A stretch of 64,000 nt of DNA from Catellatospora tritici (GTDB lineage Bacteria > Actinomycetota > Actinomycetes > Mycobacteriales > Micromonosporaceae): contig NZ_JAHRCY010000005.1 in assembly GCF_019083965.1 (NCBI RefSeq), positions 124,001-188,000 of the forward strand, given 5' to 3'. Under the pieces are notes generated by a model that ran no database searches, was not told the DNA's origin, and saw only the letters and a list, made by a program, of their open reading frames with translations. Shown piece after piece: positions 50,251-58,725 of this stretch (the stretch's first letter is position 1; the number at the start of each line of letters is the position of its first letter). A program made the position numbers and the translations under genes.

Positions 50251-51019
50251 ACAGCACCTCCGGGTCGGCGAGCCGGTTGGCGACGATCGGCCGGTCGGCC
50301 CAGTGTGAACCGGAGTCGGTCACCGCGGTGGCGAAACTGGGCCGCACCCACTTGTACCGGCCCGCGACCTGCCCGCCCTGCTCGACCTTCAGGTACAGGC
50401 CCTCCATCAGGTCGGAGGTGTCGGACTCGGCCGCGGCGGTCGCCGGGTCGACCCCGGCGTCGGCGGCGGCACGGGCCAGGGCGTCGCGCCAGCCGGGGGT
50501 ACGGCACGTCGAGGCCCCCACCAGCGCCGCGATCTGCTTGGCCGAGTCGAACACCTGCTCGGCCAGCACCGGCGCCGACATGATCGGCACCCCGGCGAGC
50601 AGGTCCCGGCGCGCGCCGGTGTCCAGGAACCGGGCGGTGGCGGTGTCCAGGACGTCGAACTCGCAGAAGTAGTGCGGCAGCGCGTCGTAGAAGACGGTGT
50701 GCTTGGCGTACAGCCATTCGCCGTAGCAGACGTACCGGTCGCGCAGGCGCGGCCACAGCAGCGGGCCGACGGTCGCCGCCCATGACTTGAACAACGTGAA
50801 CTGCTGTTCACGTGGGCCGCCGGACAGGTAGTGGCCCCGCGACTGCAGCCGCAGCCGCCCGTCGGCGTCGAACGAGATGCCCGCGTTGGCGCCGTCGAGT
50901 TTCTCGCACACGACCACCCTCACCCCACGCAGCGCCGACAGCGGCACCTGCGCCAGGTCCTCGTCACCGGGCTGCAGACGGGAACCGGCCAGGTGCGGCG
51001 TACGCGGGAACTTGAACAC
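50237..51019 (-). CDS. RNA ligase (Rnl2-like)
   Basis: 260 aa. Nucleotidyltransferase motif I E-K-L-D-G-A-N (AMP-accepting Lys near 40), motif Ia S-R-G-H-Y-L-S-G-G, motif III F-C-E-F-D-V-L-D, motif IV E-G-L-Y-L-K-V-E and motif V R-Y-K-W-V-R-P-S-F. It seals 3'-OH and 5'-phosphate RNA ends with ATP. With the HD-Pnk it forms a compact two-gene RNA repair operon; the ligase comes first and the frames overlap. Confidence 0.9.
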   Translation of the reverse strand: MFKFPRTPHLAGSRLQPGDEDLAQVPLSALRGVRVVVCEKLDGANAGISFDADGRLRLQSRGHYLSGGPREQQFTLFKSWAATVGPLLWPRLRDRYVCYGEWLYAKHTVFYDALPHYFCEFDVLDTATARFLDTGARRDLLAGVPIMSAPVLAEQVFDSAKQIAALVGASTCRTPGWRDALARAAADAGVDPATAAAESDTSDLMEGLYLKVEQGGQVAGRYKWVRPSFATAVTDSGSHWADRPIVANRLADPEVLYAGL

Positions 51020-51121
51020 GGCGACATGTCTACCGCCCGGACCTGCCCGGCCGCGACCGGGTTTCGTCCGGGCGCCGAAACCGGTGCCGCCGACAGGATT
51101 AACACCTCGCCGCGTGGGTAG

Positions 51122-51478
51122 ATGCGGCCCATGACGGCTACCGGTATCCTCTCCGCGCTCCTGATAGGAATCCTCATCGGCACCTTCGGTCGCCTGGTCC
51201 TGCCCGGCCGGCAGAACATCGGCGCCGTCGCCACCGTCGCGGTCGGCATCATCGCCGCGCTGCTGGGCGGCTGGGCGTCACGACGCCTGGGCTGGGACGA
51301 CAACGTCCAGGCCCGCTGGGACTGGGACTGGATCGGCCTGCACCTGCATTGGAGTTGGGCCACCCTCGGGGTGCAGCTCGCGTTCGCGGTGCTGGGCATC
51401 ATCGCCGCGATGGCGCTGACCCGCACCTTCGTCGCCGACGACGACAAGCCCGTACGCCGTCGCCGCCGCAGCGCCTGA
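51122..51478 (+). CDS. GlsB/YeaQ/YmgE-family membrane protein
   Basis: 118 aa; an internal ATG at 51131 is equally possible. Three hydrophobic helices. The first (I-L-S-A-L-L-I-G-I-L-I-G-T-F-G-R-L) and second (V-A-V-G-I-I-A-A-L-L-G-G-W) match the transglycosylase-associated/GlsB stress-membrane family. Then comes an unusual aromatic loop W-D-W-D-W-I-G-L-H-L-H-W-S-W, a third helix and an Arg-rich C-terminus (R-R-R-R-R-S). Ends in a strong terminator. Confidence 0.75.
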   Translation: MRPMTATGILSALLIGILIGTFGRLVLPGRQNIGAVATVAVGIIAALLGGWASRRLGWDDNVQARWDWDWIGLHLHWSWATLGVQLAFAVLGIIAAMALTRTFVADDDKPVRRRRRSA

Positions 51479-51490
51479 CCCCCACCCGTT

Positions 51491-51526
51491 CGCGCCCCCG
51501 GTCGACCTGTCCGGACCGGGGGCGCG
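51491..51526 (+). terminator. hairpin, 13-bp perfect stem
   Basis: CGCGCCCCCGGTC at 51491-51503 pairs with 51514-51526 around a 10-nt loop, 13 bases after the stop of the GlsB-like gene and before the sulfite oxidase gene. Confidence 0.8.
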
Positions 51527-51586
51527 CCCGTGCCACCCGGATGCGAAGCTGAAAGGGCACCGCACCGCACGCGACAGGGGAGACCG

Positions 51587-52684
51587 ATGAACCTCGACCA
51601 GATCAGCCGCCCCGGCCGGGTCGCCGACCACGACGAGGCCATCTCCGCCGAGGAACTGGCCCTGGCGGCCCGCAACCACGGCATCCCGCTGGAGGCGCTG
51701 CGCTACGACCTCACCCCACCGGGCCTGCACTACCTGCTCATCCACTACGACATCCCGCTGACCGACGCCGACACGTGGCAGCTGACCGTCGGCGGGCACG
51801 TCACCCGTCCGCTGACCCTCACCCTCGCCGACCTGAAGACCCGGCCCGCGAGCACGGTCCGGGTCACCATGGAGTGCGCCGGCAACGGCCGCGCCCGGCT
51901 GCGCCCGCGGCCGGTCAGCCAGCCGTGGCTGGTCGAAGCCGTCGGCACCGCCGAATGGACCGGGGTGCCGTTGCGGGACCTGCTCACCGACGCCGGGGTC
52001 GACCCGGCCGCGGTCGATGTCGTGTTCACCGGCGCCGACCACGGCATCGAACGCGGGGTCGAACAGGACTACCAGCGCGGCCTGTCCCTGGCCGACGCGA
52101 TGGCGCCGGAGGTGCTGGTCGCGTACGCGATGAACGGCCAGCCGCTGCCGCCGCAGCACGGCCACCCGATGCGGCTGGTCGCCCCCGGCTGGTACGGCAT
52201 GGCGCACGTCAAATGGCTGCGCGACATCACCGTCACCGACACCGCGTTCACCGGATACCAGAACGCCGTCGCCTACCGGCTGCGCCGGCAGCCCGGTGAC
52301 GACGGCGACCCGGTCACCCGGATCCGGCCCCGGGCCCTGCTCGTGCCGCCCGGTTTCCCCGACTTCATGTCCCGCGTCCGGGTCGTCGACGCCGGCGTCC
52401 ACACGCTGGAAGGACGGGCCTGGTCCGGGCAGGCCCCGCTGGAGTCGGTCGAGGTCAGCGCCGACGGTGGCCGCACCTGGGCCCCGGCCGAACTCGAACC
52501 CGACACCGGGCACCGGTGGGCGTGGCGCCGCTTCACCCACCGGTGGACCGCCGAACCCGGCCGCCACCAGCTCACCGCCCGCGCCCACGACACCACCGGC
52601 GCCGCGCAGCCCGTCGACCAGGAGTGGAACCGCGGCGGGTTCGCCAACAACGCCGTCCAGTTCGTCGACGTCCTGTGCCGGTGA
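51587..52684 (+). CDS. sulfite oxidase-family molybdoenzyme
   Basis: 365 aa. ATG with AGGGGAGA upstream. The molybdenum-cofactor domain contains the Mo-ligand cysteine in M-E-C-A-G-N-G-R (near 100), then F-T-G-A-D-H-G-I and H-G-H-P-M-R-L-V-A-P-G-W-Y-G-M-A-H-V-K-W. A C-terminal Mo-co dimerisation Ig domain follows (V-E-V-S-A-D-G-G-R-T-W). No heme domain and no signal peptide, so a cytoplasmic eukaryotic-type sulfite oxidase or related oxidoreductase. The last codon overlaps the next start (GTGA). Confidence 0.9.
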   Translation: MNLDQISRPGRVADHDEAISAEELALAARNHGIPLEALRYDLTPPGLHYLLIHYDIPLTDADTWQLTVGGHVTRPLTLTLADLKTRPASTVRVTMECAGNGRARLRPRPVSQPWLVEAVGTAEWTGVPLRDLLTDAGVDPAAVDVVFTGADHGIERGVEQDYQRGLSLADAMAPEVLVAYAMNGQPLPPQHGHPMRLVAPGWYGMAHVKWLRDITVTDTAFTGYQNAVAYRLRRQPGDDGDPVTRIRPRALLVPPGFPDFMSRVRVVDAGVHTLEGRAWSGQAPLESVEVSADGGRTWAPAELEPDTGHRWAWRRFTHRWTAEPGRHQLTARAHDTTGAAQPVDQEWNRGGFANNAVQFVDVLCR

Positions 52685-53418
52685 CCGGACCCCGGCCGAC
52701 CGAGCACCGGCTGGGCGGCGGCAACATCGCCGACGTCGTCCGGATCGGGCAGCGGGTCCACCGCACCGCCCCCGAACGTGGCGCCTACGTCCACGAACTG
52801 CTCACCCACCTGCACCAAGCCGGATACGGCGGGTCGCCGCGCTGGCACGGCCACGACGAACACGGCCGGGAGATCCTCGACTACATCGACGGGGACGTGC
52901 CATGGCGCAGCGAGCAGCATGCCGCGCTGCGCACCCCGGACAGCCTCACCGCCCTGGCCCGGCTGGTCCGGCGTCTGCACGACCTGACCGCCGGCACCGC
53001 ACTGGCCGCCGGCGGTGAGGTCGTGTGCCACCACGACCTGTCGCCGAAGAACACCGTCTACCGCGACGGCGCCCCGGTCGCGTTCCTGGACTGGGACCTG
53101 GCCGGACCAGGCCGGCGGGTCCAGGACCTCGCGCACGTGTGCTGGCAGTGGCTCGACCTCGGACCCGACGTCACCGACGTCGACACCACCGCCCGGCTGC
53201 TCGCCGTGCTCGTCGACGCCTACGGCCTGCCCGACCGGCGGTCCCTGCTGCCGACCGTGCTGTGGTGGCAGGACCGCTGCCGACGCGGCATCCTCGACGC
53301 CGCGCAGCGGGGCGTGCCCGCGATGGTGCGGCTGCGCGAGTCCGGGGTGCCGCAGCGCATCGGTGCCGCCCATGACTGGACCGCCGCCCACGCCGACGCG
53401 CTCACCGCGTACCTGTGA
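52681..53418 (+). CDS. aminoglycoside-phosphotransferase-fold kinase
   Basis: 245 aa. Kinase-like motifs: C-H-H-D-L-S-P-K-N-T-V-Y (catalytic loop, Asp near 121) and F-L-D-W-D-L-A-G-P-G-R-R-V-Q-D-L-A (metal-binding Asp). The nucleotide-binding lobe is short. The family includes aminoglycoside, choline, homoserine and fructosamine kinases; the substrate is not identifiable. Translationally coupled to the molybdoenzyme gene. Confidence 0.8.
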   Translation: MTGPRPTEHRLGGGNIADVVRIGQRVHRTAPERGAYVHELLTHLHQAGYGGSPRWHGHDEHGREILDYIDGDVPWRSEQHAALRTPDSLTALARLVRRLHDLTAGTALAAGGEVVCHHDLSPKNTVYRDGAPVAFLDWDLAGPGRRVQDLAHVCWQWLDLGPDVTDVDTTARLLAVLVDAYGLPDRRSLLPTVLWWQDRCRRGILDAAQRGVPAMVRLRESGVPQRIGAAHDWTAAHADALTAYL

Positions 53419-53431
53419 CCGGGTCGGCGCC

Positions 53432-53815
53432 TCACCCGCATTCGGTGGCCTGCGACCACACCACCCGCCAGGGCGAGTCCGCCGCGGCCCGGCGGTAGCA
53501 GTCGGTGTGCCAGCACTGCAGCGGGCCCGGTTCCCGGCCCCCGACACCGATCTCGATGGCCGACCGGTAACGCAGGACCGCCAGGTCGCCGTCGGCCAGG
53601 ACCTCGATCTCCGAGACGGGTTCGAACCTGCGGTAGTCGATCTCACCCGACAGGACGCCACCGACGTACTGCGCCTTCGACCATGCGCCGCCGCTGGGAT
53701 GGATCAGGACGAAGTCCGGGTCGTGCAGCTGGTCGAGCACGTCCGCGTCCGCCTCGACCAACGCCGTCAACCGTGCGGTCTCAAGGTTCTTCAACGTCTG
53801 CGTGATCGAGGACAT
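53432..53815 (-). CDS. nuclear transport factor 2-like protein (DUF4440 type)
   Basis: 127 aa. L-K-N-L-E-T-A-R-L-T-A-L-V-E-A-D-A-D-V-L-D-Q-L-H-D-P-D-F-V-L-I-H-P-S-G followed by W-S-K-A-Q-Y-V and L-R-Y-R-S-A-I is the standard NTF2/SnoaL-like DUF4440 pattern. A small ligand-binding or catalytic fold; no role assignable. Convergent with the kinase gene. Confidence 0.83.
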   Translation of the reverse strand: MSSITQTLKNLETARLTALVEADADVLDQLHDPDFVLIHPSGGAWSKAQYVGGVLSGEIDYRRFEPVSEIEVLADGDLAVLRYRSAIEIGVGGREPGPLQCWHTDCYRRAAADSPWRVVWSQATECG

Positions 53816-53857
53816 GGCGGTGAGGATACGGGCCCTGGCCCGGGTTGCGCCGCGTGG

Positions 53858-54844
53858 TCAGTCGAGCCAGGTCAGGGCCTGGCCGTGCGGCATCCCGAAC
53901 GCGACCGGCCGCCCGTCGCGGGCCAGGACCGTACGGCCCGACGGGACCGGCACCGGCAGCCGCCCGGTGATCGCCGGCAGCACCCCGGGGGCCTCGTTGG
54001 ACAGCCACACCGTGCCCGGCCTGCTCGCGACCAGGTCCGTCATCGTGGTGCAGAACCGGTCCCGGTCGGCGGGGCTGAGGTAGGCCAGCACCGCGGTGTG
54101 GAACACCACCAGCGTCGCGTCGTCGGGCGCCTGCGCGACCAGGTCGGGCAGGGCGTCGTTGAGGTCGGCGCGGACCAGCAGCGGCGGGTCGGCCGCGGCG
54201 ATCGCGGCGGCGGCGCTCAGCCGGTCGCGGCGGGCGGTGTGCTCGGGCCAGATCAGCGCCCGCAGCCACGCCACGTCGTCGGGGTCGGTGACGTCCAGGG
54301 GGTTCAGGTCGATACCGGCCCGCCACACCACCGGCGGAACCGCCTGCGGGACCGGTACCGGGCCGCTGGTGACACATTCGATGACCGGCCCGGCCGGGTC
54401 GCCGATCGGGGCACGGCCGTCGTAGGCGAACGCGTACCGGTCCGGGTACAGGCACAGGCCCGCCGAAGCGCCGACCTCCAGCAGCGCCAGCGGCTGCGGC
54501 AGGTCCGCGAGCGCGGGCAGCAGGATCGCGGTGCGGGCGGCCTCGTTGGTCTGGGTGGTGCGGGTCAGCATCTGGTCGCGTACGGCGTCCCAGTGCGCCA
54601 CCAGCCAGGCGCGCATCGTCAGGTAGTCGTCGATCGGGCCGCCGAGCAGCCGGACCACGCCCAGCAGCAGGTTCGGTTGGCGCCGAGGCAGCGGCAGGGT
54701 GCCGATCAGGGCCAGGACCTCGGCGTCTGCGGCCACGCCCAGGCACAGCTGTTCGTAGACGGGGGACACGCCGGCGCATTCCAGCGTCGCGAACGCGCGG
54801 TAGGTGTCGGCCAGTGCCACGTCGGTGTGGGGGATTCCCTGCAT
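53858..54844 (-). CDS. DUF2332-family protein
   Basis: 328 aa. Y-R-A-F-A-T-L-E-C-A-G-V-S-P-V-Y-E-Q-L, L-L-E-V-G-A-S-A-G-L-C-L (a glycine-rich loop of S-adenosylmethionine-binding type), L-V-V-F-H-T-A-V-L-A-Y-L-S and W-L-S-N-E-A-P-G-V. These match DUF2332, a widespread actinobacterial family thought to have a methyltransferase-like fold. Biochemical role unknown. Confidence 0.83.
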   Translation of the reverse strand: MQGIPHTDVALADTYRAFATLECAGVSPVYEQLCLGVAADAEVLALIGTLPLPRRQPNLLLGVVRLLGGPIDDYLTMRAWLVAHWDAVRDQMLTRTTQTNEAARTAILLPALADLPQPLALLEVGASAGLCLYPDRYAFAYDGRAPIGDPAGPVIECVTSGPVPVPQAVPPVVWRAGIDLNPLDVTDPDDVAWLRALIWPEHTARRDRLSAAAAIAAADPPLLVRADLNDALPDLVAQAPDDATLVVFHTAVLAYLSPADRDRFCTTMTDLVASRPGTVWLSNEAPGVLPAITGRLPVPVPSGRTVLARDGRPVAFGMPHGQALTWLD

Positions 54845-54935
54845 GCCGTCACGTTAGAACGGGTGCCGCCCCGCGCGCACCGTGTCCGACCTCACCTGTC
54901 GATCATGACCGGCCGGGCGGCGGTGCCGGGCTCGC

Positions 54936-55616
54936 TCAGGAGGCCGAGACGGCGGCGGTGGGGGAGGACGCGGCACCGCCGGTGATCGCGGCCATGACCG
55001 CCATGTTCATCGCGTACACCACCTTGGCCACCGCCGGGCCGCACCATTCGCCCTCGGTCAGCTCCGCGATCCGGTGCCGCAGATTGTCGCGGTTGATCTC
55101 CGGGAACAGGTGCCGGTCCAGCAGCAGCGTGTGCGCCAGCGCCAGCAGGCTCACCGACTGCCGGTCGGGTGCGGCCATCCGGTTCACCACCTGCCGCAGG
55201 TGCGTGATCAGCTCCTTCTCCACCACCGTGTCCCGTTCGGGGTAGCGGCGGCGGTGGAACACCCCCAGCACCGCATGATCCTCACGGACCATGATCCCGC
55301 GTTCGACGAGGCGTTCCAGCAGCGCCTCCCGGTGGCGGGGGCTGGCCAGGTGGTAGATCCACCAGTCGGGCGTGTGGTAGCGGGTCGTCTCGGTCGCGAT
55401 CCGGGCCAGCGACGCGTCCAGTACCGGGTCGCCGGTCGGAGTCGGGTCGCTCACCTCGAGATGGCCGTGGTTGAGGACCAGCTTGCCGGCGTAGGACAGG
55501 GTCAGCAGGATCGCGCCTTCGACGCCGCAGTCGAGCTGAGCTGTGTTCAGCAACGGCCGCCCCGACACGTCGTCATAACTGAGCAGGACGAGTTGCTCTG
55601 CCAATGACAGCTCCAT
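54936..55616 (-). CDS. GPP34 (GOLPH3/VPS74)-family phosphoprotein
   Basis: 226 aa from ATG at 55616. L-A-E-Q-L-V-L-L-S-Y-D-D-V-S-G-R, G-V-E-G-A-I-L-L-T-L-S-Y-A-G-K-L, then R-L-V-E-R-G-I-M-V-R-E and L-L-A-L-A-H-T-L-L-L-D-R-H. In eukaryotes GOLPH3 binds PI4P at the Golgi. Actinobacterial relatives are common and their function is unknown. A C-terminal Ala/Ser tail follows. Confidence 0.85.
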   Translation of the reverse strand: MELSLAEQLVLLSYDDVSGRPLLNTAQLDCGVEGAILLTLSYAGKLVLNHGHLEVSDPTPTGDPVLDASLARIATETTRYHTPDWWIYHLASPRHREALLERLVERGIMVREDHAVLGVFHRRRYPERDTVVEKELITHLRQVVNRMAAPDRQSVSLLALAHTLLLDRHLFPEINRDNLRHRIAELTEGEWCGPAVAKVVYAMNMAVMAAITGGAASSPTAAVSAS

Positions 55617-55747
55617 GCATCCCAGTCTAGGTAGATTGCCACCGTTTTCAGCTACTCTCCGGGCGTACCGTGCCACCGAACCTGCGCGGGCCCGAGTCGA
55701 GCACGTAAGCGGTGGCCACCCGGTCGCCCAGCGGCGATGCTGGACCG

Positions 55748-56119
55748 GTGACCGACGACCCCGGACCTGCCGCGAACCTGTTCGCCCTGGCCCGTAACGG
55801 CGACACCGCCGCCCTGGCCGCGCACCTCGACGCCGGGATGCCCGCCGACCTGGCCAACGGCCGCGGCGACACCCTGCTGATGCTCGCCGCCTACCACGGC
55901 CACCCGGCCACCGTCGCCGAACTGCTGGCCCGCGGCGCCGCCGCCGACCAGATCAACGAACGCGAGCAGACCCCCCTGGCCGGGGCCGTGTTCAAAGGCC
56001 ACGCCGAGGTCGTACGGGTGCTGCTGGCCGCCGGCGCCGACCCCGACGCGGGCAGCCCCTCGGCCCGGCAGGCCGCCGCCATGTTCGGCCGCGACGACCT
56101 GCTCGCCGGTCAGCCGTAG
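55748..56119 (+). CDS. ankyrin-repeat protein
   Basis: 123 aa from GTG. Three ankyrin repeats: N-L-F-A-L-A-R-N-G-D-T-A-A-L-A-A-H-L-D-A-G, then G-D-T-L-L-M-L-A-A-Y-H-G-H-P-A-T-V-A-E-L-L-A-R-G and T-P-L-A-G-A-V-F-K-G-H-A-E-V-V-R-V-L-L. A small protein-binding scaffold. The 3' end overlaps the convergent HAD gene by 10 bp. Confidence 0.83.
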   Translation: MTDDPGPAANLFALARNGDTAALAAHLDAGMPADLANGRGDTLLMLAAYHGHPATVAELLARGAAADQINEREQTPLAGAVFKGHAEVVRVLLAAGADPDAGSPSARQAAAMFGRDDLLAGQP

Positions 56120-56910
56120 AGCCGCTCCAGCACCTGCGCGACCCCGTCGTCGTTGTTGCTGGCCGTGTGCCGGGCCACCTGCGCCAGCACCCGAGGATGG
56201 GCGTTGGCGACCGCGTACGCCGTACCGGCCCACGCCAGCATCGGCAGATCGTTGGGCATGTCCCCGAACGCCACCACCCGCGACGCGTCCACGCCCCAGC
56301 GGCCGCACACCACCGCCAACGTCCCGGCCTTGGTCACCCCGGCGGCGCTGATCTCCAGCAGGCCCCGCCCGCCCGAATGGGTGCACTCGACGTCCGGCAA
56401 CGCCGCCGACAGCACCTCCCACGCCGTGTCCACGGCGTCCTCGTGCGCAGGCGACCACACCAGCAGCTTCACCACCGACTCCGCGGCCGCCCACAGCTGC
56501 TCCCGCGACCCGACATCGACCCGATGCGGATCACCGCCGAACGCCCGCCGGAACCCCGGCCCGCACAGGACCTGCCGGCCGGTCTCCACCGCAAACGTGG
56601 CACCGGGCAGCACCACGTCCACCACCTGCGCGCACCTTTGCGCCACCGCCACCGGCAGCGGCCCGACGACCTCGTGTGCGCCGACCTCCCGGTCGTAGAC
56701 GACCGCGCCGTTGGCGCACACCGCCAACCCGTCCACGCCCGCGTGTCCGACCAGCAGATCCACGAAACGCGGCGGGCGGGCGGTGACCACGACGACCCGG
56801 GCCCCACCCGCCTTGGCCAGCCGCAACGCCCCGACCGTACGCGCCGACAACACACCACCGGTGCCCAGCAGCGTCCCGTCGAGGTCGACCGCGACAACCT
56901 CAGGCCTCAT
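56110..56910 (-). CDS. Cof-type HAD-IIB phosphatase
   Basis: 266 aa. Motif I V-A-V-D-L-D-G-T-L-L-G-T, motif II V-V-V-T-A-R-P, a C2-type cap, Lys in V-T-K-A-G-T-L and motif IV V-A-F-G-D-M-P-N-D-L-P-M-L. Cof-like enzymes dephosphorylate sugar phosphates, FMN or cofactors; substrate not deducible. Confidence 0.87.
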   Translation of the reverse strand: MRPEVVAVDLDGTLLGTGGVLSARTVGALRLAKAGGARVVVVTARPPRFVDLLVGHAGVDGLAVCANGAVVYDREVGAHEVVGPLPVAVAQRCAQVVDVVLPGATFAVETGRQVLCGPGFRRAFGGDPHRVDVGSREQLWAAAESVVKLLVWSPAHEDAVDTAWEVLSAALPDVECTHSGGRGLLEISAAGVTKAGTLAVVCGRWGVDASRVVAFGDMPNDLPMLAWAGTAYAVANAHPRVLAQVARHTASNNDDGVAQVLERLYG

Positions 56911-56914
56911 CCGG

Positions 56915-57292
56915 TCACGGAATGATGTCCAGCAGGTCCACCACGAAGATCAGCGTCTCACCGGGCTTGATCGCCCGGCCCGCGCCACGGTCGCCGTAGC
57001 CCAACTTCGCCGGGATCACCAACTTGCGGCGGCCACCCACCCGCATCCCGGCCACACCCTGGTCCCAGCCGGCGATGACCTGCCCGCGACCCAGCCGGAA
57101 ATCGAACGAAGAACCGCGGTTCCACGACGCGTCGAACTCCTCCCCGGTCGAGAACGACACCCCCACGTAGTGCACCACCACATGGTCACCGGCACCGGCC
57201 TGCTGGCCCTCACCCACCACCAGGTCGGTGATCTCCAGCTCGGTCGGCGGGGCACCCTCAGGGAACTCAATCATCGGTTTGCTCAAGGTCAT
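56915..57292 (-). CDS. FKBP-type peptidyl-prolyl isomerase
   Basis: About 125 aa from ATG at 57292 (57301 and 57274 are alternatives). D-H-V-V-V-H-Y-V-G-V-S-F-S-T-G-E-E-F-D-A-S-W, then F-R-L-G-R-G-Q-V-I-A-G-W-D-Q-G-V-A-G-M-R-V-G-G-R-R and L-G-Y-G-D-R-G-A-G: all active-site segments of a single-domain cytoplasmic FKBP, including the Trp and Tyr of the pocket. Catalyses prolyl cis-trans isomerisation and would be expected to bind FK506. Confidence 0.9.
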   Translation of the reverse strand: MTLSKPMIEFPEGAPPTELEITDLVVGEGQQAGAGDHVVVHYVGVSFSTGEEFDASWNRGSSFDFRLGRGQVIAGWDQGVAGMRVGGRRKLVIPAKLGYGDRGAGRAIKPGETLIFVVDLLDIIP

Positions 57293-57405
57293 AACGGCCA
57301 TCCTAGGGCCGCCCCACCCCGCCCGAACCGGCACCGCCCGAACCGCCGATGACATCGGACACAAGCCGCTGCCGCCGACCCGCCACCACACCTACCGTCG
57401 CCATC

Positions 57406-57942
57406 ATGACCACACCCCGAGACGACGCCCTGACGCTGCTGCACGACCGGGGCGCGCACCACATCGAACACCCCGGCGGCACCCTCCACACACACCTGGT
57501 CCGGGTCCACGACCGGCTGCTCGCCCTCGGCCTGACCGAACACGTCGCCCTCGCCGGACTCACCCACGCCGCATACGGCACCGACGGCTTCGCCCACGCC
57601 CTGCTGGCCACCACCGAACGCGACCTGCTGCGCGCCACCGTCGGCGCCGAAGCCGAACAGCTCGTCCACCACTACGGCGGCTGCGCCCGCAAACCCACCT
57701 GGCCACACCTGACCACCACCGGCCTGTGGCACAACCGGTTCGACGGCAGCGCCCGCCGGCTGCCCGCCGACACCCTGCGCGACCTGCTCGACCTGACCAT
57801 CGTCAACGAACTCGACGTCTGCGAGCAGTCCCCGGACACCGCCGCCCGCCACGGCGAGCACCTGCGCGACCTGTTCACCACCTGGACCGCGCTGGCCTCA
57901 CCGCGGGTCAGCGCCGAAGCCCGACGGGTCCTGGGCGGCTAG
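57406..57942 (+). CDS. DUF6817-like (HD-type helical) protein
   Basis: 178 aa from ATG at 57406. H-L-V-R-V-H-D-R-L-L-A-L-G-L and L-A-G-L-T-H-A-A-Y-G-T-D-G-F resemble a diverged HD-type histidine array (H-x-x-x-V-H-D and H-A-A-Y-G-T). Later N-E-L-D-V-C-E-Q. I recall this as DUF6817, no known activity; a metal-dependent function is possible. Its stop overlaps the stop of the convergent GNAT gene by four bases. Confidence 0.65.
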   Translation: MTTPRDDALTLLHDRGAHHIEHPGGTLHTHLVRVHDRLLALGLTEHVALAGLTHAAYGTDGFAHALLATTERDLLRATVGAEAEQLVHHYGGCARKPTWPHLTTTGLWHNRFDGSARRLPADTLRDLLDLTIVNELDVCEQSPDTAARHGEHLRDLFTTWTALASPRVSAEARRVLGG

Positions 57943-58544
57943 GGACGGCCCCGGTGCCGGGCCCACTCCGGCGCCAGGATCGACATCACCGTCGCGTCGA
58001 TCCACTGCCCGTCGAACCGCAACGCGTCGCGCAGCACACCCTCGGCCACGAAACCGACCTTCTCGTACACCCGCCGCGCCCGCGGATTGAACGCGAACAC
58101 CTCCAGCGAGATCCGGTGCAGGCGCAGCTGCTCGAACCCGTACCCGATGAACATCCGGATCGCCTCGGTGCCCAACCCCCGGTCGCGGCCACCGGGACCG
58201 ATCAGCGTGCGGAAGGTGCAGCACAGGTTGTCGGGATCCCACTTGTTCAGCACCATCTCCCCGACGCACTCGCCGCCGGCCAGGTCCACCACCGCCAGGT
58301 CCAGCCGGTCGGTCTGGGCGTTGCGGGTCGTGTACCACTCCCGCAGCCGCTTCTCCCGCGTCGGGTCGTCCGGCTCCGGCTCCTGCCGCGAACTGGTCAC
58401 ACTGCCGGTCAGCCGCGCCACCTCCGGGTCGCGCAGCGCCGCCCGCAAGCCAGGGAAGTCCGACTCCTGGAACGGCCGCAGCAGCACCAGCCGCCCGGTC
58501 AGAGTCGGTTTGACGGAGAAGTCAGGAACTGGATGGTCACCCAC
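57939..58544 (-). CDS. GNAT-family acetyltransferase (RimJ/RimL type)
   Basis: About 201 aa. The fold begins at L-T-G-R-L-V-L-L-R-P-F-Q-E-S-D-F. Acetyl-CoA loop G-G-R-D-R-G-L-G-T-E-A-I-R-M and N-P-R-A-R-R-V-Y-E-K-V-G-F are typical of ribosomal-protein-alanine acetyltransferase-like members. The nearest upstream start is a GTG at 58544 with no ribosome site, so the 5' end is uncertain. Head-to-head with the riboswitch-folD unit. Confidence 0.8.
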   Translation of the reverse strand: MGDHPVPDFSVKPTLTGRLVLLRPFQESDFPGLRAALRDPEVARLTGSVTSSRQEPEPDDPTREKRLREWYTTRNAQTDRLDLAVVDLAGGECVGEMVLNKWDPDNLCCTFRTLIGPGGRDRGLGTEAIRMFIGYGFEQLRLHRISLEVFAFNPRARRVYEKVGFVAEGVLRDALRFDGQWIDATVMSILAPEWARHRGRP

Positions 58545-58631
58545 CAGGCGATGGTGAACAACACACGCCCCGAACGCAAACCCAAAACGTGCCAGCACGT
58601 GCCAGACCCGCCGACAGCACCCGATAGGCTG

Positions 58632-58712
58632 GCAGCCGACAGCGACTGGCGGCACAGGGTGGAACCGACCACCGGGGAGCCTCTCGCGGAAGCCGACCGC
58701 CTGGGCGTCCGC
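58632..58712 (+). ncRNA. ZTP (pfl) riboswitch upstream of folD
   Basis: Starts with a helix around GCGACTGGCG (58641-58650), then GGTGGAACCGACCACCGGGG, and ends with the invariant CCGCCTGGGC at 58697-58706. The AGCGACTGGCGG, ACCGGGGAGC and CCGCCTGGGC elements in this order and spacing are the conserved core of the ZTP/ZMP riboswitch. It lies 14 bp before the folD start. Riboswitches of this class sense the purine intermediate ZMP or its triphosphate and switch on one-carbon genes when 10-formyl-tetrahydrofolate is short; folD is a usual target in actinobacteria. Confidence 0.85.
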
Positions 58713-58725
58713 ACGGAGGACCACC

